A stretch of 64,000 bases of DNA from NCBI GenBank assembly GCA_947168885.1, contig CAMVNQ010000001.1, forward strand, positions 372,001 through 436,000. Reading direction: 5' to 3'. This document shows, in pieces, positions 23,505 to 32,708 of the stretch. The notes beneath the pieces were generated by a model. The model was not told where the DNA came from, did not search any database, and saw nothing but the letters and a program-made list of their open reading frames with translations. The translations under genes were made by a program, and so were the position numbers. Source of the stretch: an uncultured Clostridia bacterium (GTDB lineage Bacteria > Bacillota > Clostridia > Oscillospirales > Ruminococcaceae). Each line of letters opens with the position of its first letter. The first letter of the stretch is position 1.

Positions 23505-24257
23505 TTATACTTGTTTTGTGAAAAGAATGTTGTTGACCTGCTCTGTGACATATATCTCGCCGTCAATTATCTTCAGATCATAACCTGAGACAAGAGTATC
23601 GCCGTACTTTGCGATTATCTCACGATAAGCGTCTTCATATTTTCTCGGAAAGCGGATAGAGCTTGTGAATGAGCCTGAATACCGGAAACCGCAGTTCCCG
23701 CATAGCTGTTTCCAGTCATCGAGCGAGTAAAATCTGATATGCCCGTCCTTTTTTACCTGCATATACCTGTCAACAGCACCGTCTTTGTCGTTCGCGTCCG
23801 GCGCAGGGTCAGAGATAAAGAAGCTTCCGGAGCTTTTCAGCACACGGAAAACTTCCGAAAGGCTCTTCTCAATATCCGGAAAATGATGCAGTGCGTAACG
23901 TGACACCACAATATCGAACTCATTGTCCGTGAACGGAAATTCCACGCCGCCGTAGCTTAAAAAGCCGATATTGCTGATGCCCTCGTTTTTCGCTTTCGTT
24001 ATGTTTTCTTCAAGAGCATTCCGAACTATATCAAGCCCCGTCACAGCCACATCGGGAAACTTTTTTGCAAGAGCGAAAGCCAGATACCCGCTTCCTGTAC
24101 CAAGGTCGAGTATCTTCATACCCGTCCCGACAGGTATAAAGTCGATTATAGTGTTAAGGTGCGCTTCGTCACGGGTCTGTCTGTTATAATAGGTCTGCTC
24201 CGCGAAGCTCGCTTCAAAGCCGTTCTTCGCGGCGTTTACTGTTTCTTCGATGTTCAT
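23505..24257 (-). CDS. Class I SAM-dependent methyltransferase
   Basis: A 250-residue protein, ATG behind AAGGGGCAGCATAT. Motif I ILDLGTGSGYLA at about 49-60, the acidic end of strand 2 in VTGLDIV, motif post-II, and EFDIVVSRYALHHF around 115, the UbiE/COQ5-type Methyltransf_11 pattern. A C-terminal ~80-residue part is specific to its own subfamily. The substrate is unknown. It is paired with the GNAT gene. Confidence 0.85.
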   Translation of the reverse strand: MNIEETVNAAKNGFEASFAEQTYYNRQTRDEAHLNTIIDFIPVGTGMKILDLGTGSGYLAFALAKKFPDVAVTGLDIVRNALEENITKAKNEGISNIGFLSYGGVEFPFTDNEFDIVVSRYALHHFPDIEKSLSEVFRVLKSSGSFFISDPAPDANDKDGAVDRYMQVKKDGHIRFYSLDDWKQLCGNCGFRYSGSFTSSIRFPRKYEDAYREIIAKYGDTLVSGYDLKIIDGEIYVTEQVNNILFTKQV

Positions 24258-24269
24258 ATATGCTGCCCC

Positions 24270-24419
24270 TTATATCTCAAGCAGATTTCTGAATACTTTG
24301 GTTATGGTCGGTACGCCATTGTGGTTCCATGCAAACTGAACATCACTTCCCATTTTTGGCTTTTCTGCCACAGTATCGGCGAGCTTTGCGGGAATGACGA
24401 GCTCCCGGCAACGGATCAT
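24270..24419 (-). pseudogene. Small ORF or gene remnant upstream of the methyltransferase
   Basis: 49 residues open (MIRCRELVIPAKLADTV..., ending TKVFRNLLEI). The composition looks like real protein, similar to the C-terminal end of a larger enzyme, but there is no ribosome site and the upstream side dissolves into the hairpin cluster. It stops 13 bases before the methyltransferase start. It is not recognised; most likely the 3' remnant of a lost gene. Confidence 0.35.
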
Positions 24420-24437
24420 ATAATTAATGTGTCCTCA

Positions 24438-24669
24438 ACAACTGCCTTATGGCAGTTGTTGTTCCTAAATCCGCAATGCGGATTTAGGAAAGTCTTAAAA
24501 ATACACTTTCAGCGTATTTTCAAGGCGAACACATTCCTTGATGTCAAGCTCATTCCGACCTACGGTCGGACAAAAGTGCAAGGAAATTTTGATTATTGGG
24601 GATTTTCCGTGCACTTTTGCAACCGCGGACAGGCTTCATAGCGCAGCTTGAAGCCTGTTCACGGTTGAT
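24438..24669. repeat. Cluster of six inverted repeats
   Basis: Within 232 bases: 24438-24463 (11-bp stem, 4-base loop), 24466-24490 (11-bp, 3-base loop), 24499-24522 (7-bp), 24556-24572 (7-bp stem, loop TAC), 24574-24620 (9-bp outer stem AAAAGTGCA/TGCACTTTT with inner GGAAA/TTTCC pairing), 24622-24669 (6-bp and 10-bp stems). Almost every base falls in a hairpin. It could be one large folded RNA or a composite of palindromic repeat units. No coding frame fits. The rest of the gap to 24776 holds nothing recognisable. Confidence 0.7.
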
Positions 24670-24776
24670 GAGCAGACATTAATTACCATCGCTGACCGAA
24701 CCCACAACGCCGGGATGCTGTTCAAATATCTGCATATTGATTTTATCACAGATCACAGCGAGTGTCAATAAAAAGT

Positions 24777-24805
24777 GTCCCGCCCGGAGTTTTTCCGGAC
24801 GGGAC
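24777..24805 (-). terminator. Terminator of the MerR gene
   Basis: GTCCCGCCCGG pairs with CCGGACGGGAC (one wobble) around AGTTTTT; on the minus strand it is followed by ACTTTTTATT. It lies four bases past the stop of the regulator. Confidence 0.85.
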
Positions 24806-24809
24806 ATTG

Positions 24810-25544
24810 TTATTTGCAGTAGATCTCGATAGCACGGCTTACGAACTCTGCGGTACCCTTGCCGCCTGCCTTGTCGATGTTCTCGGTGAACTCGCCGCCG
24901 TCTGCGTACATCCTGCCGAGTCCGCGGAGTATGTCGTTCGTACAGTTGTAGTAGTTCTCGCAGAAGAAGTCCTGTAAGTGTTTCACCTGAGCCTGAACTT
25001 CACTGTCGGCGGGGTCGCGTCCGCGAAGTTCACCAAACTGTGCGAACAGCTCCATAGTTTCCCGTGCGAGCCGCTTGTTGTCCGCGTCAGAGCGTTTTGA
25101 GCTTTTTTCCTCCGACTCCCTGTACTCGGCGGTATTTCCCCACTGTTCCTTTGCACGTTTCGCGTATTCATCGAGCTTGCTCGTGTCAAATGCATTGAAT
25201 TCCATATTTATTCCTCCTGTGTTTTTTATCTTTTCTGCGAATTCGATAAGACCGTCAAGGTGCTCACGCCGCAGTTTCAGCAGCTCTATCTGCTGTCCGA
25301 GCGCCTTCTCACGGTCGAAATGAGGGTCGGACATAATAGCCTTGATATCTTTCAGCGGGAATTCAAGTTCGCGGAACAACATTATCTGCTGCAAGCTTTC
25401 CAGAGCCGTATTGTCATACAGCCTGTAGCCTGCGCCGGTGTGACCGCTCGGGGTCAGAAGCCCTATCCTGTCGTAATACTGCAGTGTGCGCACACTGAGT
25501 CCGGTGAGCTTGCTTACCTCGTTTACTGTCATTCCTGTTTTCAT
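24810..25544 (-). CDS. MerR-family regulator with TipA-S-type ligand domain
   Basis: A 244-residue protein, ATG 25544 behind GGAGGTAAAAGAC. The N-terminal winged helix (VNEVSKLTGLSVRTLQYYDR, then GYRLYDN) is canonical MerR, followed by a dimerisation helix to about residue 110. The C-terminal ~130 residues (KEQWGNTAEYRES, FCENYYNC, RMYADGGEFTENID) match the TipAS antibiotic-recognition domain, which binds thiopeptide-like and other hydrophobic drugs. Such proteins usually activate their own gene and efflux genes; here no efflux gene is adjacent. It is divergent to the MoxR operon, 207 bases apart. Confidence 0.88.
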   Translation of the reverse strand: MKTGMTVNEVSKLTGLSVRTLQYYDRIGLLTPSGHTGAGYRLYDNTALESLQQIMLFRELEFPLKDIKAIMSDPHFDREKALGQQIELLKLRREHLDGLIEFAEKIKNTGGINMEFNAFDTSKLDEYAKRAKEQWGNTAEYRESEEKSSKRSDADNKRLARETMELFAQFGELRGRDPADSEVQAQVKHLQDFFCENYYNCTNDILRGLGRMYADGGEFTENIDKAGGKGTAEFVSRAIEIYCK

Positions 25545-25672
25545 GTCTTTTACCTCCGATCTCCTTCGCTGTACTTAATATACACTATTACGTAACGTCA
25601 CAGTCAATAGCAAAAGCGCCGATTTGTATAAATGCATAAAATTTTGAAGAAAATATGTGCAATTTGCTGTGC

Positions 25673-25701
25673 TTGATATATGCTGATATATGTGATATAC
25701 T
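25673..25701 (+). promoter_or_regulatory. Promoter of the MoxR-DUF58-transglutaminase operon
   Basis: TTGATA 25673-25678, a 17-base spacer, TATACT 25696-25701 with TGTGA extension, 50 bases upstream of the MoxR start. Confidence 0.75.
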
Positions 25702-25751
25702 AATTGTGTTATAAAAACGGATCAATAAATTTATATAAGGAGCATCCGCAG

Positions 25752-26669
25752 ATGATAAACAAGCTTAAAAAGCATATAAGCGAATACTTTGTCGGAAAAG
25801 AGGAAACGATAGAAAACCTTCTTATTTGTCTGTTTTCCGGAGGTCACATACTTTTGGAAGGCGTTCCCGGGGTAGGAAAGACAACGCTTGCCTCGACCCT
25901 TGCAAGGTCGGTCGAATGTGACTTCGGGCGTATCCAGTTCACCCCCGACACCCTGCCCACCGATGTAATGGGCACGGAGATTTTCAATATGAAGACCGGT
26001 GAATTTGAGTACCGCGAAGGCGCAATAATGCACCAGATCGTTCTTGCGGACGAGATAAACCGCACATCTCCGAAAACTCAGGCGAGCCTTCTTGAAGCTA
26101 TGGCTGAGGGTCAGACCACCGTGAGCGGTATCAAGCATAGACTTCCGCAGCCGTTTATGGTAATAGCGACACAGAACCCCGTCGAGTTCATGGGTACATA
26201 TCCGCTTCCCGAAGCGCAGATAGACCGATTTATGATGAAGCTTACTGTCGGTTATCCCGACGAGTCGGAAGAGCTTCGCATGACGAAGAATATGCTTGCC
26301 GGCAAGACTTCCGACACGGTAAAAAGCGTGATAACCGCCGAAGATGTGATAAAGATAAAAGAACAGGTCGCGGACGTCGCGATAAAGGACGAGGTGATAC
26401 GCTACGCGAGAAATATCGCTGAGGAGACAAGGCTTGAAAAGCGTTTCGTACTTGGCATAAGCCCGAGAGCTGTCCTTGCCCTTGTAAAAGCATCGCAGGC
26501 CAAAGCTTTTCTTGAAGGGCGCGACTATGTCAAACCCGATGATGTCAAGGCGGTCGCCCCATTCGTTATCGGACACAGGCTTACGCTCACCTCCGAAGCA
26601 AAGATCGCGAAGGAAAACAAGGACGACCTTATACAGAAGCTTATCCGCAAGACTAAGATACCGCTGTGA
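25752..26669 (+). CDS. MoxR-family AAA+ ATPase
   Basis: Start ATG 25752 (MINKLKKHIS) behind ATAAGGAGC; an upstream ATG at 25704 has no site. About 305 residues. Walker A GVPGVGKT, Walker B VLADEINR with the family's TSPKTQASLLEAM, sensor 1 ATQNP, and arginine-finger region PLPEAQIDRF. MoxR ATPases act as chaperones that insert cofactors or mature partner complexes, usually with a VWA or DUF58 partner. The DUF58 gene follows after 31 bases, then a transglutaminase gene: the standard MoxR/DUF58/TgpA arrangement. Confidence 0.92.
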   Translation: MINKLKKHISEYFVGKEETIENLLICLFSGGHILLEGVPGVGKTTLASTLARSVECDFGRIQFTPDTLPTDVMGTEIFNMKTGEFEYREGAIMHQIVLADEINRTSPKTQASLLEAMAEGQTTVSGIKHRLPQPFMVIATQNPVEFMGTYPLPEAQIDRFMMKLTVGYPDESEELRMTKNMLAGKTSDTVKSVITAEDVIKIKEQVADVAIKDEVIRYARNIAEETRLEKRFVLGISPRAVLALVKASQAKAFLEGRDYVKPDDVKAVAPFVIGHRLTLTSEAKIAKENKDDLIQKLIRKTKIPL

Positions 26670-26700
26670 AACACCGGCGATTTTGTGACAAGGAACATCT

Positions 26701-27867
26701 ATGAAACGAAACAGGATCATCTGGTTTTGCCTGTGGGTGCTGTCGATAGTCGGGATAAGCATAAAGGGCGGTGCGGTGACATACGGTCTTTTCGCGCTGC
26801 TTACTCTTGTTCCCGTTATCTCTCTGCTGTACCTGCTGGCTGTATATATTCTTTTCCATATATATCAGAATTTGGAGCAGCGGTTTGTCTCGGTCAACGA
26901 ACCCGTCAATTATCGGTTTGCGCTGGTTAACGAGTACCCGCTGCAGTTCGTCGGCATACGGGTGCGCTTCTTTACCGGGTTTTCAACTATCACAGATCTC
27001 GATGACGCGACGGAATATGAGCTCAGACCGAATACAAGGATAGAGAAGGAAACACGTCTTATATGCAGATACCGCGGTGAATATGAGATAGGGATAAGAG
27101 AGATCGAGATACAGGATTTCTTTCGTCTGTTCAGGCTAAAGTACAGGAATAAAGAGTGCATTCACGCGGTCGTGAAGCCGCAGCTCATAAAAACAGATAA
27201 ACTCGGCGATATAAAACTCTCTGACGCAGTGAGAGAATCTTCACAAAGCAAGTCAGAGCTCGATATAATAAGCCGCGAATACGTTCCGGGTGACGACCGG
27301 CGGTTCATAAACTGGAGCCAGTCCGCGAGGACGGGAGCTCTTATGACAAGAGCCCTTACCGGTTCCGACCATCAGGAGATAGCGATAATCACGGATACGT
27401 TAAGATACAGCGCCGATCAGGCGGATTTTCTGCCTGCGGAGAACAAGATACTCGAAGTTACGCTGGCTCTCTCCTATTATTTCAGCAGGAACAACATCAG
27501 CGCCGCAGAGTATCATACTGCGCAGGATATAGTGCGCCTGACGGTCGGCAGCACGTGGAAGTTCGAGGAGTATTACAATAACATCTCGGAGATCATGTTC
27601 AGCAGTCAGAACACGCACGCCCTGCTGTATGACGCGGCGCTCAGAAGACATGATCTGCTCGGGAGCTCCATGGCTTTCCTTGTCCTGTCGTCATGGGATG
27701 CGCAGACAGACGCTCTGCTGAAAGAACTTGAAAGCAACGATATCTACACTGCTGTATGCTTTGTCGGTGATGACGACAAAGACAGACCCGATCTGTCCGA
27801 ACATAAGAACAGTGTGCTGATATGCATTTCGCCTTATGATGAGCTTACAAAGGAGTCGGGAAAATGA
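26701..27867 (+). CDS. DUF58 (VWA-like) membrane protein
   Basis: A 388-residue protein. Two N-terminal membrane helices (~8-50) are followed by a beta domain and the DUF58 signature EYVPGDDRRFINWSQSARTG near residues 197-216, then a VWA-like Rossmann region (IAIITDTLRY). DUF58 proteins are membrane-anchored partners of MoxR ATPases. The stop overlaps the next start (ATGA), so translation is coupled. Confidence 0.88.
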   Translation: MKRNRIIWFCLWVLSIVGISIKGGAVTYGLFALLTLVPVISLLYLLAVYILFHIYQNLEQRFVSVNEPVNYRFALVNEYPLQFVGIRVRFFTGFSTITDLDDATEYELRPNTRIEKETRLICRYRGEYEIGIREIEIQDFFRLFRLKYRNKECIHAVVKPQLIKTDKLGDIKLSDAVRESSQSKSELDIISREYVPGDDRRFINWSQSARTGALMTRALTGSDHQEIAIITDTLRYSADQADFLPAENKILEVTLALSYYFSRNNISAAEYHTAQDIVRLTVGSTWKFEEYYNNISEIMFSSQNTHALLYDAALRRHDLLGSSMAFLVLSSWDAQTDALLKELESNDIYTAVCFVGDDDKDRPDLSEHKNSVLICISPYDELTKESGK

Positions 27868-30068
27868 GCACACTGTATGACATCATAACTGTCCTGCCGT
27901 TTTCCGTACTTGCGGTCATTCTTTTCGGCGGGTACGCCGGAATACCGGAGGAAAGCAGTATCTGGGGAGGCCTTATCTGTCTTGCAGCAGCCCTGTTTAT
28001 AATACTTGTCCGTAATATGAAGCGGAAGAACAGGCTGCGCATAATCGGTATAATCTCCGTATTTATCATAGGGCTTATTCTTGCCGCGGGCGAGGATAAC
28101 AGGCAGTTCTTCCTGAAAGAATACCTCTGGGTGCTGTGGACGATCTGCATTTCCGCCGCCGTAACAGCAGCCGGATTCTTTATGAACCGGAATATCTGGG
28201 TAAGAAGAGCCGCTGCGGTCGCGCTCCTGATCTGGTGTATCATCGTAACTATACTTGGAAATGAGATAAGCAAGGAAGCCTTTGCGCTTATATGCCTTAT
28301 CCTTATCGTCCGTATCGCCGAGGAAATACAGCGGTACTGGAAGAAAAGCGGCTGCCCCGATATAAAGGAACACATTACAAGGATCTCGCCGTTATTCCTT
28401 GCCTTGTGCCTTATCGTATATGCGGTTCCCGCGCCTGACGAGCCTTATGATTGGCAGATCGCAAAGGATATTTACAACGGAGCGGCATCTCTGATAAACA
28501 GGATATACGGCTATTTGGCTCACCCGACCGATGACTACGGCAAGATAGGATTTTCCGACAACGGGAGCTTCCTTTCGGGTCTTGGCGAAAATGACGAGGA
28601 CGTCCTGCTTATCGAGGTCGGAAACACTGCCGTAAGGAATGTGCGGCTCGTTGGCTGCATAAGCGGCGATTTTACGGGAAGGGAATGGGTGTTTTCGTCC
28701 GGAACGGAGAGCGTGTCGAGAATGATCGACACGCTTGAGACCTGCTGTGCCGTGAGAAAATTCGATACGGCGTTCCAGTCCGATCATCTCCAGAAAACGG
28801 ATATGTATTATAAGACTTTTCTGTACAATACCCGCTATATTTTCTCTCCCGCAAAGATAAGAATGGGAGCTACAAGTGAAAAGACCGCCGGTATAAGTGA
28901 AAAGAACGGAAGCATAGTTTCGGAGCAGCGGTTCGGATATAATGACAATTACCTTATCTCAAGCTATGTGCTGAATTACAGTGACCCGCGGCTTCCTGAG
29001 CTTTTCGGCGGCGCGGAGCCGATAGATGAGACCGAATGGTATCAGGCGGCGAAAGCTGAGGACGTGCTTGATAAAGACGGATATACCTATGAGGATTATC
29101 TGGGTTACCGCAAGGATGTTTACGAAAACTACTGCCATTCATTCGACGTGTCGGAGGACGTCGGAGCGATACTCGATAAAATAAAGACCGGTTCGTCCGG
29201 AAGATACGATACCGCGAAAAAGCTTGAAACGTATCTTAAAGGTATGGAGTATTCCACGGACTGCGGAGCTTTGCCCGATTCGGTGAGCGACGCGGGAAGC
29301 TTTCTTGACTGGTTCCTGCTGACTTCACGCAAAGGCTGGTGTATGCACTATGCCACCGCGTTTACGCTCATGGCTAACGAAATGGGGATACCTTGCCGCT
29401 ATGTACAGGGTTATATCGCAAAGCGGGATATAAGCGGCGATATGGTCGTAAAGCAGAGCAACGCTCATGCATGGCCGGAGGTCTATTTCGACAATGCGGG
29501 CTGGGTAGCTTTTGAACCGACACCGGGTTATTCCGTTCCTGTGGGTTGGGGTACAAGAGGCGGCGAGCCGTATGACCCCGACAAGGATAAGGCTGATGAG
29601 GAGCCGGACGATATAGAGGACGAAAAGGCCGATGCTGCCGAAGAAACCGTGACAACGGAGCTGGATCCGGTTATATTCATTATTCCCTCTGCTGCGGTGA
29701 TCTGCTTCCTGCTTGTGTTCTATATTATAAGCCGCTCGCTGTCAAGAAGAAAATACGAACGTATGAGCCGTATTGACCGGTTCAGGTACCTTACGCATCA
29801 GGAACTCCGTTTTCTTGCGTTCCTCGGTTTCCCTATGGAACAGGGCGAAACGCTGTCTGAGCTTTCTGAAAGGATCATAAGTTCGGACAGGCAGGATCTG
29901 AAGGATAAGCTCGGTTTTATACCGATATACGAAACGGTGCTTTATTCCGACAGGGAATTGACTGAAGAAGATATAAGTTCGGCGGAGGCTGTTTACCGTG
30001 ATCTTCGTGAGATCGTAAAAAAGAGCAGGCTTCGGTTCAGACTTCTGTTTCTGTTTAAGAAGCAGTGA
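27864..30068 (+). CDS. Membrane transglutaminase-like protein (TgpA-like)
   Basis: A 734-residue protein. Five to six N-terminal membrane helices (to ~190), an extracytoplasmic region with a transglutaminase core, one more membrane helix (~610-632) and a cytoplasmic tail of ~100 residues. The catalytic residues are visible: Cys493 in KGWCMHYAT and His535 in NAHAWPEVYF, with FEPTPGYS behind. TgpA-type proteins are probably cell-envelope proteases or cross-linking enzymes, possibly assembled by the MoxR/DUF58 pair. Last gene of the operon. Confidence 0.85.
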   Translation: MSTLYDIITVLPFSVLAVILFGGYAGIPEESSIWGGLICLAAALFIILVRNMKRKNRLRIIGIISVFIIGLILAAGEDNRQFFLKEYLWVLWTICISAAVTAAGFFMNRNIWVRRAAAVALLIWCIIVTILGNEISKEAFALICLILIVRIAEEIQRYWKKSGCPDIKEHITRISPLFLALCLIVYAVPAPDEPYDWQIAKDIYNGAASLINRIYGYLAHPTDDYGKIGFSDNGSFLSGLGENDEDVLLIEVGNTAVRNVRLVGCISGDFTGREWVFSSGTESVSRMIDTLETCCAVRKFDTAFQSDHLQKTDMYYKTFLYNTRYIFSPAKIRMGATSEKTAGISEKNGSIVSEQRFGYNDNYLISSYVLNYSDPRLPELFGGAEPIDETEWYQAAKAEDVLDKDGYTYEDYLGYRKDVYENYCHSFDVSEDVGAILDKIKTGSSGRYDTAKKLETYLKGMEYSTDCGALPDSVSDAGSFLDWFLLTSRKGWCMHYATAFTLMANEMGIPCRYVQGYIAKRDISGDMVVKQSNAHAWPEVYFDNAGWVAFEPTPGYSVPVGWGTRGGEPYDPDKDKADEEPDDIEDEKADAAEETVTTELDPVIFIIPSAAVICFLLVFYIISRSLSRRKYERMSRIDRFRYLTHQELRFLAFLGFPMEQGETLSELSERIISSDRQDLKDKLGFIPIYETVLYSDRELTEEDISSAEAVYRDLREIVKKSRLRFRLLFLFKKQ

Positions 30069-30159
30069 AAAAGCCGATACGTTTATAGTACCGGGGCAGA
30101 ACGTACTGCCAAAGAAGAGCATAAGGCAATACCGCACAAATAGACGCACGCGTCTTTGC

Positions 30160-30203
30160 ATCGCTGCTTTTAGCGCCGCATCGTGCGGCGATCTGGCAGC
30201 GAT
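30160..30203. repeat. Nested REP-like hairpin, copy 2
   Basis: Outer stem ATCGCTGC/GCAGCGAT and inner stem GCCGC/GCGGC closed by the loop ATCGT, the same plan as 16312-16357 but with different stem sequences; the co-variation keeps pairing. CATCTTGAC lies beside both copies. Confidence 0.55.
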
Positions 30204-30260
30204 TATATGTGCATCGTGCTCTTGCTCGCATATTATTCCGTCATCTTGACCAATTTTTCC

Positions 30261-30352
30261 TTGACTTGCTGGCGCACGGTGAGGAGCCTCTCCTTGCTCT
30301 CGGCACAATTATCTCATTTTCTCTTTTCAAAGCGGTTTTTAGAGGTGCCCTA
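30261..30352 (+). mobile_element. MITE-like repeat, partial copy
   Basis: Matches the right half of the elements at 38813-38974 and 62981-63141, ending in the terminal repeat GGTTTTTAGAGGTGCCCTA. The left half is missing. Confidence 0.75.
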
Positions 30353-30408
30353 AAGATTCCGGCTACAGTTTTATGGTCATCTGTGGTTTTGGATACACAT
30401 TGTTTCCG

Positions 30409-30430
30409 AAATGTAGCTTTAGCTACATTT
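30409..30430. promoter_or_regulatory. Perfect 10-2-10 palindrome in an orphan promoter region
   Basis: AAATGTAGCT-TT-AGCTACATTT. The ~70 bases to its right align well with those right of a near-identical palindrome at 62287-62308, including a TATTGAA and a GTTATTATG box at the same spacing, but no gene follows here. Confidence 0.5.
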
Positions 30431-30565
30431 CCTGCTGCAACTGAATATTGAACTGTTCCGGAAAATATGTTATTATGTAATCACAGAAGGGGAAAACAAA
30501 AGCCCCGGATGATCTTCAGAAAAATTCCTTCATAATTCTTCATACATTTCTCCAAAACGTATTTA

Positions 30566-30601
30566 CCCCCGCTGTCGGATTTGACCGGTCCGAAGCGGGG
30601 G
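30566..30601. terminator. Terminator of the GGDEF-EAL gene
   Basis: CCCCCGCT-(GT)-TCGGA pairs with TCCGA-AGCGGGGG around TTTGACCGG. It is 42 bases past the minus-strand stop. Confidence 0.7.
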
Positions 30602-30642
30602 TAATGCGTTTATTGTATTTTGGACTTTCGCCGTTGATATGT

Positions 30643-32388
30643 CTATTTGTTCGCTTGTTCCAGAACAAGTTTTTCTGCGTCTTCTTTCATGAGCGGGCGA
30701 CCCCAGATAAAGCCCTGGATAAAATCACACCCGATCTCACGCAGCGTGTCGAGCTGGTCGTTCTCTTCGACACCTTCTGAGATGACGTCAAACCCCATTA
30801 TGTGTCCGATAGAGATTATCGAAGCGACGAACTGCTTTGAAGAATCGTCCGAGTTCATCTTGTCGATGAAAGATTTGTCGATTTTGAGAAGATCGGCAGG
30901 AAACCTGTGCAGATAGCTCAGAGACGAGTAGCCTGTTCCAAAGTCGTCTATCGCGATCTTCACGCCCATTTCTTTCAGCTCGTTTATGCAGCTGAGCGCT
31001 TTTTCGTAAGAATCTATCATGATAGACTCGGTTATCTCTATCTCAAGCTGTCCGGGTGGTATCGCGTATCGGTCAATGATATCCTGCACTTCTTTCAGGA
31101 AGCCGTTCTTCATAAGATGCCTTACGGACGCGTTGACGCTGAGTGTGATGTTCATTCCGGTTCTGTTGATCAGTTCTCCGAAGAATTCAGCGGATTTCCT
31201 GAACACAGTTCCGTCAAGTTTGTCGATAAGACCGACCTTTTCCGCGGCAGGAATAAACTCGCCAGGGCTTATGAACCTTCCGTCCGAACTCTTCATACGG
31301 GCGAGCGCCTCAAAGCCGCGGAGCTTGTGTTTCATATCGAACTGCGGCTGGAGGTTGAAGAAAATAGTATCGTTTTCGAGTGCCGCCCTTATTTCGCGTT
31401 CGAGTTCGATAGAGTGGTCTGTTTTAAGCATATCCGGTTTGAAACGCAGAATATGGTCACTGCTGTTTGCGCGCTTCACTTCAAGCATTGCCGCGTCCGC
31501 ACAGGCGAACAAGGCATCGCCGTTATCCGCGTCGGTAGGGAACTCTGCGTAACCAAAGCTTGCGGAGATGTAGAAATCACATTCATCAATCGTTATTATG
31601 TCTGCGAGAGCGGATTCATAGCTTTTTATCGTATCCAGAAGTTCCTGATCGGAGTAATATCCGCGGATTATCAGTGAGAATTCGTCACCGCCCTGGCGCG
31701 CGACGAAATCAACAGTGCCGGAAGAGCCTGAATCGGCAATTTTCTTCCAGCGTGAAGCTACCTCGATAAGCACGCCGTTTCCGGTGCTCTGACCCATAGT
31801 CTCGTTTATGTTTTTGAAGTTGTTGATGTCCATGGTAACGACAGAGAACGTCTTTCCCTGCTTTATGAGACGCTCTACAAGCTCGGCGTCGGCGAAGCGG
31901 TTCGGAAGTTTCGTCAGAACATCGGTGACTGCGTGCTCACGCACTTTCTGCTGATATCTCTCGATCTTGGAATTGTTGAAGAAAATGAGTATTATCGAAA
32001 CAAGTGTCAGTATGTTTGAGAAAAATCCCGGAAGACTTGTCGGTGTATTGTTTATAACAACATCATAGAACAGCTTCGGGAATTGCAGCACAAGCAGTGT
32101 TAGCGCAAGTATGAAGCCGAGTTTTTTGTAGAACACGACCATAAAGATTATGCTTAAGTTCCCGATAGACGAAAGAACGCCCGCAAAAGAGGACAATGGC
32201 ATCCTGGCATCCCCGACAATGAGTATTTCCTTTGAAGGTGCTACTCTCATTGTCATGATGTTTGTAACAATATAGAGCAGCGCAAAAAAAGCAACCGTCC
32301 ATTTAGGTGCTTCCTTGCTGATAGTAAGCGATCGCAGCGTTTTTTCTATGCTGGTTCGTCTGGCCTGCGTACTGTTATCTTTATTCAT
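30643..32388 (-). CDS. Membrane GGDEF-EAL protein (c-di-GMP turnover)
   Basis: Start ATG 32388 (MNKDNSTQ) behind GGAGGGACAAAAG; the frame extends to 32457 without a ribosome site. About 581 residues. Four hydrophobic segments in residues ~30-145, then a GGDEF domain with intact RQGGDEFSL, and an EAL domain with intact GFEALARM, EIEITES, IDDFGTGYSS, LLKIDKSF, ISEGVEE and FIQGFIWGRP. Both active sites look functional, so the protein could make or break c-di-GMP. It is monocistronic, with its own terminator. Confidence 0.92.
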   Translation of the reverse strand: MNKDNSTQARRTSIEKTLRSLTISKEAPKWTVAFFALLYIVTNIMTMRVAPSKEILIVGDARMPLSSFAGVLSSIGNLSIIFMVVFYKKLGFILALTLLVLQFPKLFYDVVINNTPTSLPGFFSNILTLVSIILIFFNNSKIERYQQKVREHAVTDVLTKLPNRFADAELVERLIKQGKTFSVVTMDINNFKNINETMGQSTGNGVLIEVASRWKKIADSGSSGTVDFVARQGGDEFSLIIRGYYSDQELLDTIKSYESALADIITIDECDFYISASFGYAEFPTDADNGDALFACADAAMLEVKRANSSDHILRFKPDMLKTDHSIELEREIRAALENDTIFFNLQPQFDMKHKLRGFEALARMKSSDGRFISPGEFIPAAEKVGLIDKLDGTVFRKSAEFFGELINRTGMNITLSVNASVRHLMKNGFLKEVQDIIDRYAIPPGQLEIEITESIMIDSYEKALSCINELKEMGVKIAIDDFGTGYSSLSYLHRFPADLLKIDKSFIDKMNSDDSSKQFVASIISIGHIMGFDVISEGVEENDQLDTLREIGCDFIQGFIWGRPLMKEDAEKLVLEQANK

Positions 32389-32708
32389 CTTTTGTCCCTC
32401 CGCAGGAGATATCCTTATTCTCCTGCTACACATTATAGGCTGCATCGCATTATACACAGCCGACGTCCTATTACGCAGCTTTTGCCGCCGCTTTGTGTGG
32501 GGTCTGTTTGTGCGGTATTGCCTATGTGCTTATTATACTACATTTTTTTCGGTTTGTAAACGTTTTTTTATAATATCACTTTATTTTTTTGCGGTCAGAG
32601 GAGATTGTGTAAAATATATCCCATAAAATAAAAATTTTTTGAAATTTGGTATTGACAAGCGGCATACTATGTGATATAATATTATATCGACAGCACACTT
32701 GCCTGTAT
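32389..32708. other. 320-base spacer ahead of tRNA-His
   Basis: Holds the leader of the GGDEF-EAL gene and the tRNA-His promoter. A TTTGTGCGGTATTGCC string near 32510 also occurs inverted near 30125-30142. Nothing else is visible. Confidence 0.5.
32652..32680 (+). promoter_or_regulatory. Promoter of tRNA-His
   Basis: Perfect consensus: TTGACA 32652-32657, a 17-base spacer, TATAAT 32675-32680 with TGTGA in front of the -10 box; 28 bases upstream of the tRNA. Confidence 0.9.

Larger units (their letters stand above)
30069..30642. other. 574-base gene-free stretch rich in repeats
   Basis: It contains a small AGACGC-AC-GCGTCT palindrome at about 30142-30155, a nested hairpin, half of a MITE-like repeat, an orphan palindromic promoter region and the terminator of the GGDEF-EAL gene, each listed separately. 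No gene is supported; the short frames here translate repeat sequence. Confidence 0.6.

Noticed and set aside
25731-26762. 343-codon minus-strand frame opposite the MoxR gene
   Set aside because: Shadow of MoxR, which has all AAA+ motifs; the antisense product has no family features.
30069-30308. Coding frames with an MCREQGEAP opening (also at 62879-63097)
   Set aside because: Both are translations of the MITE-like repeat, not conserved genes.
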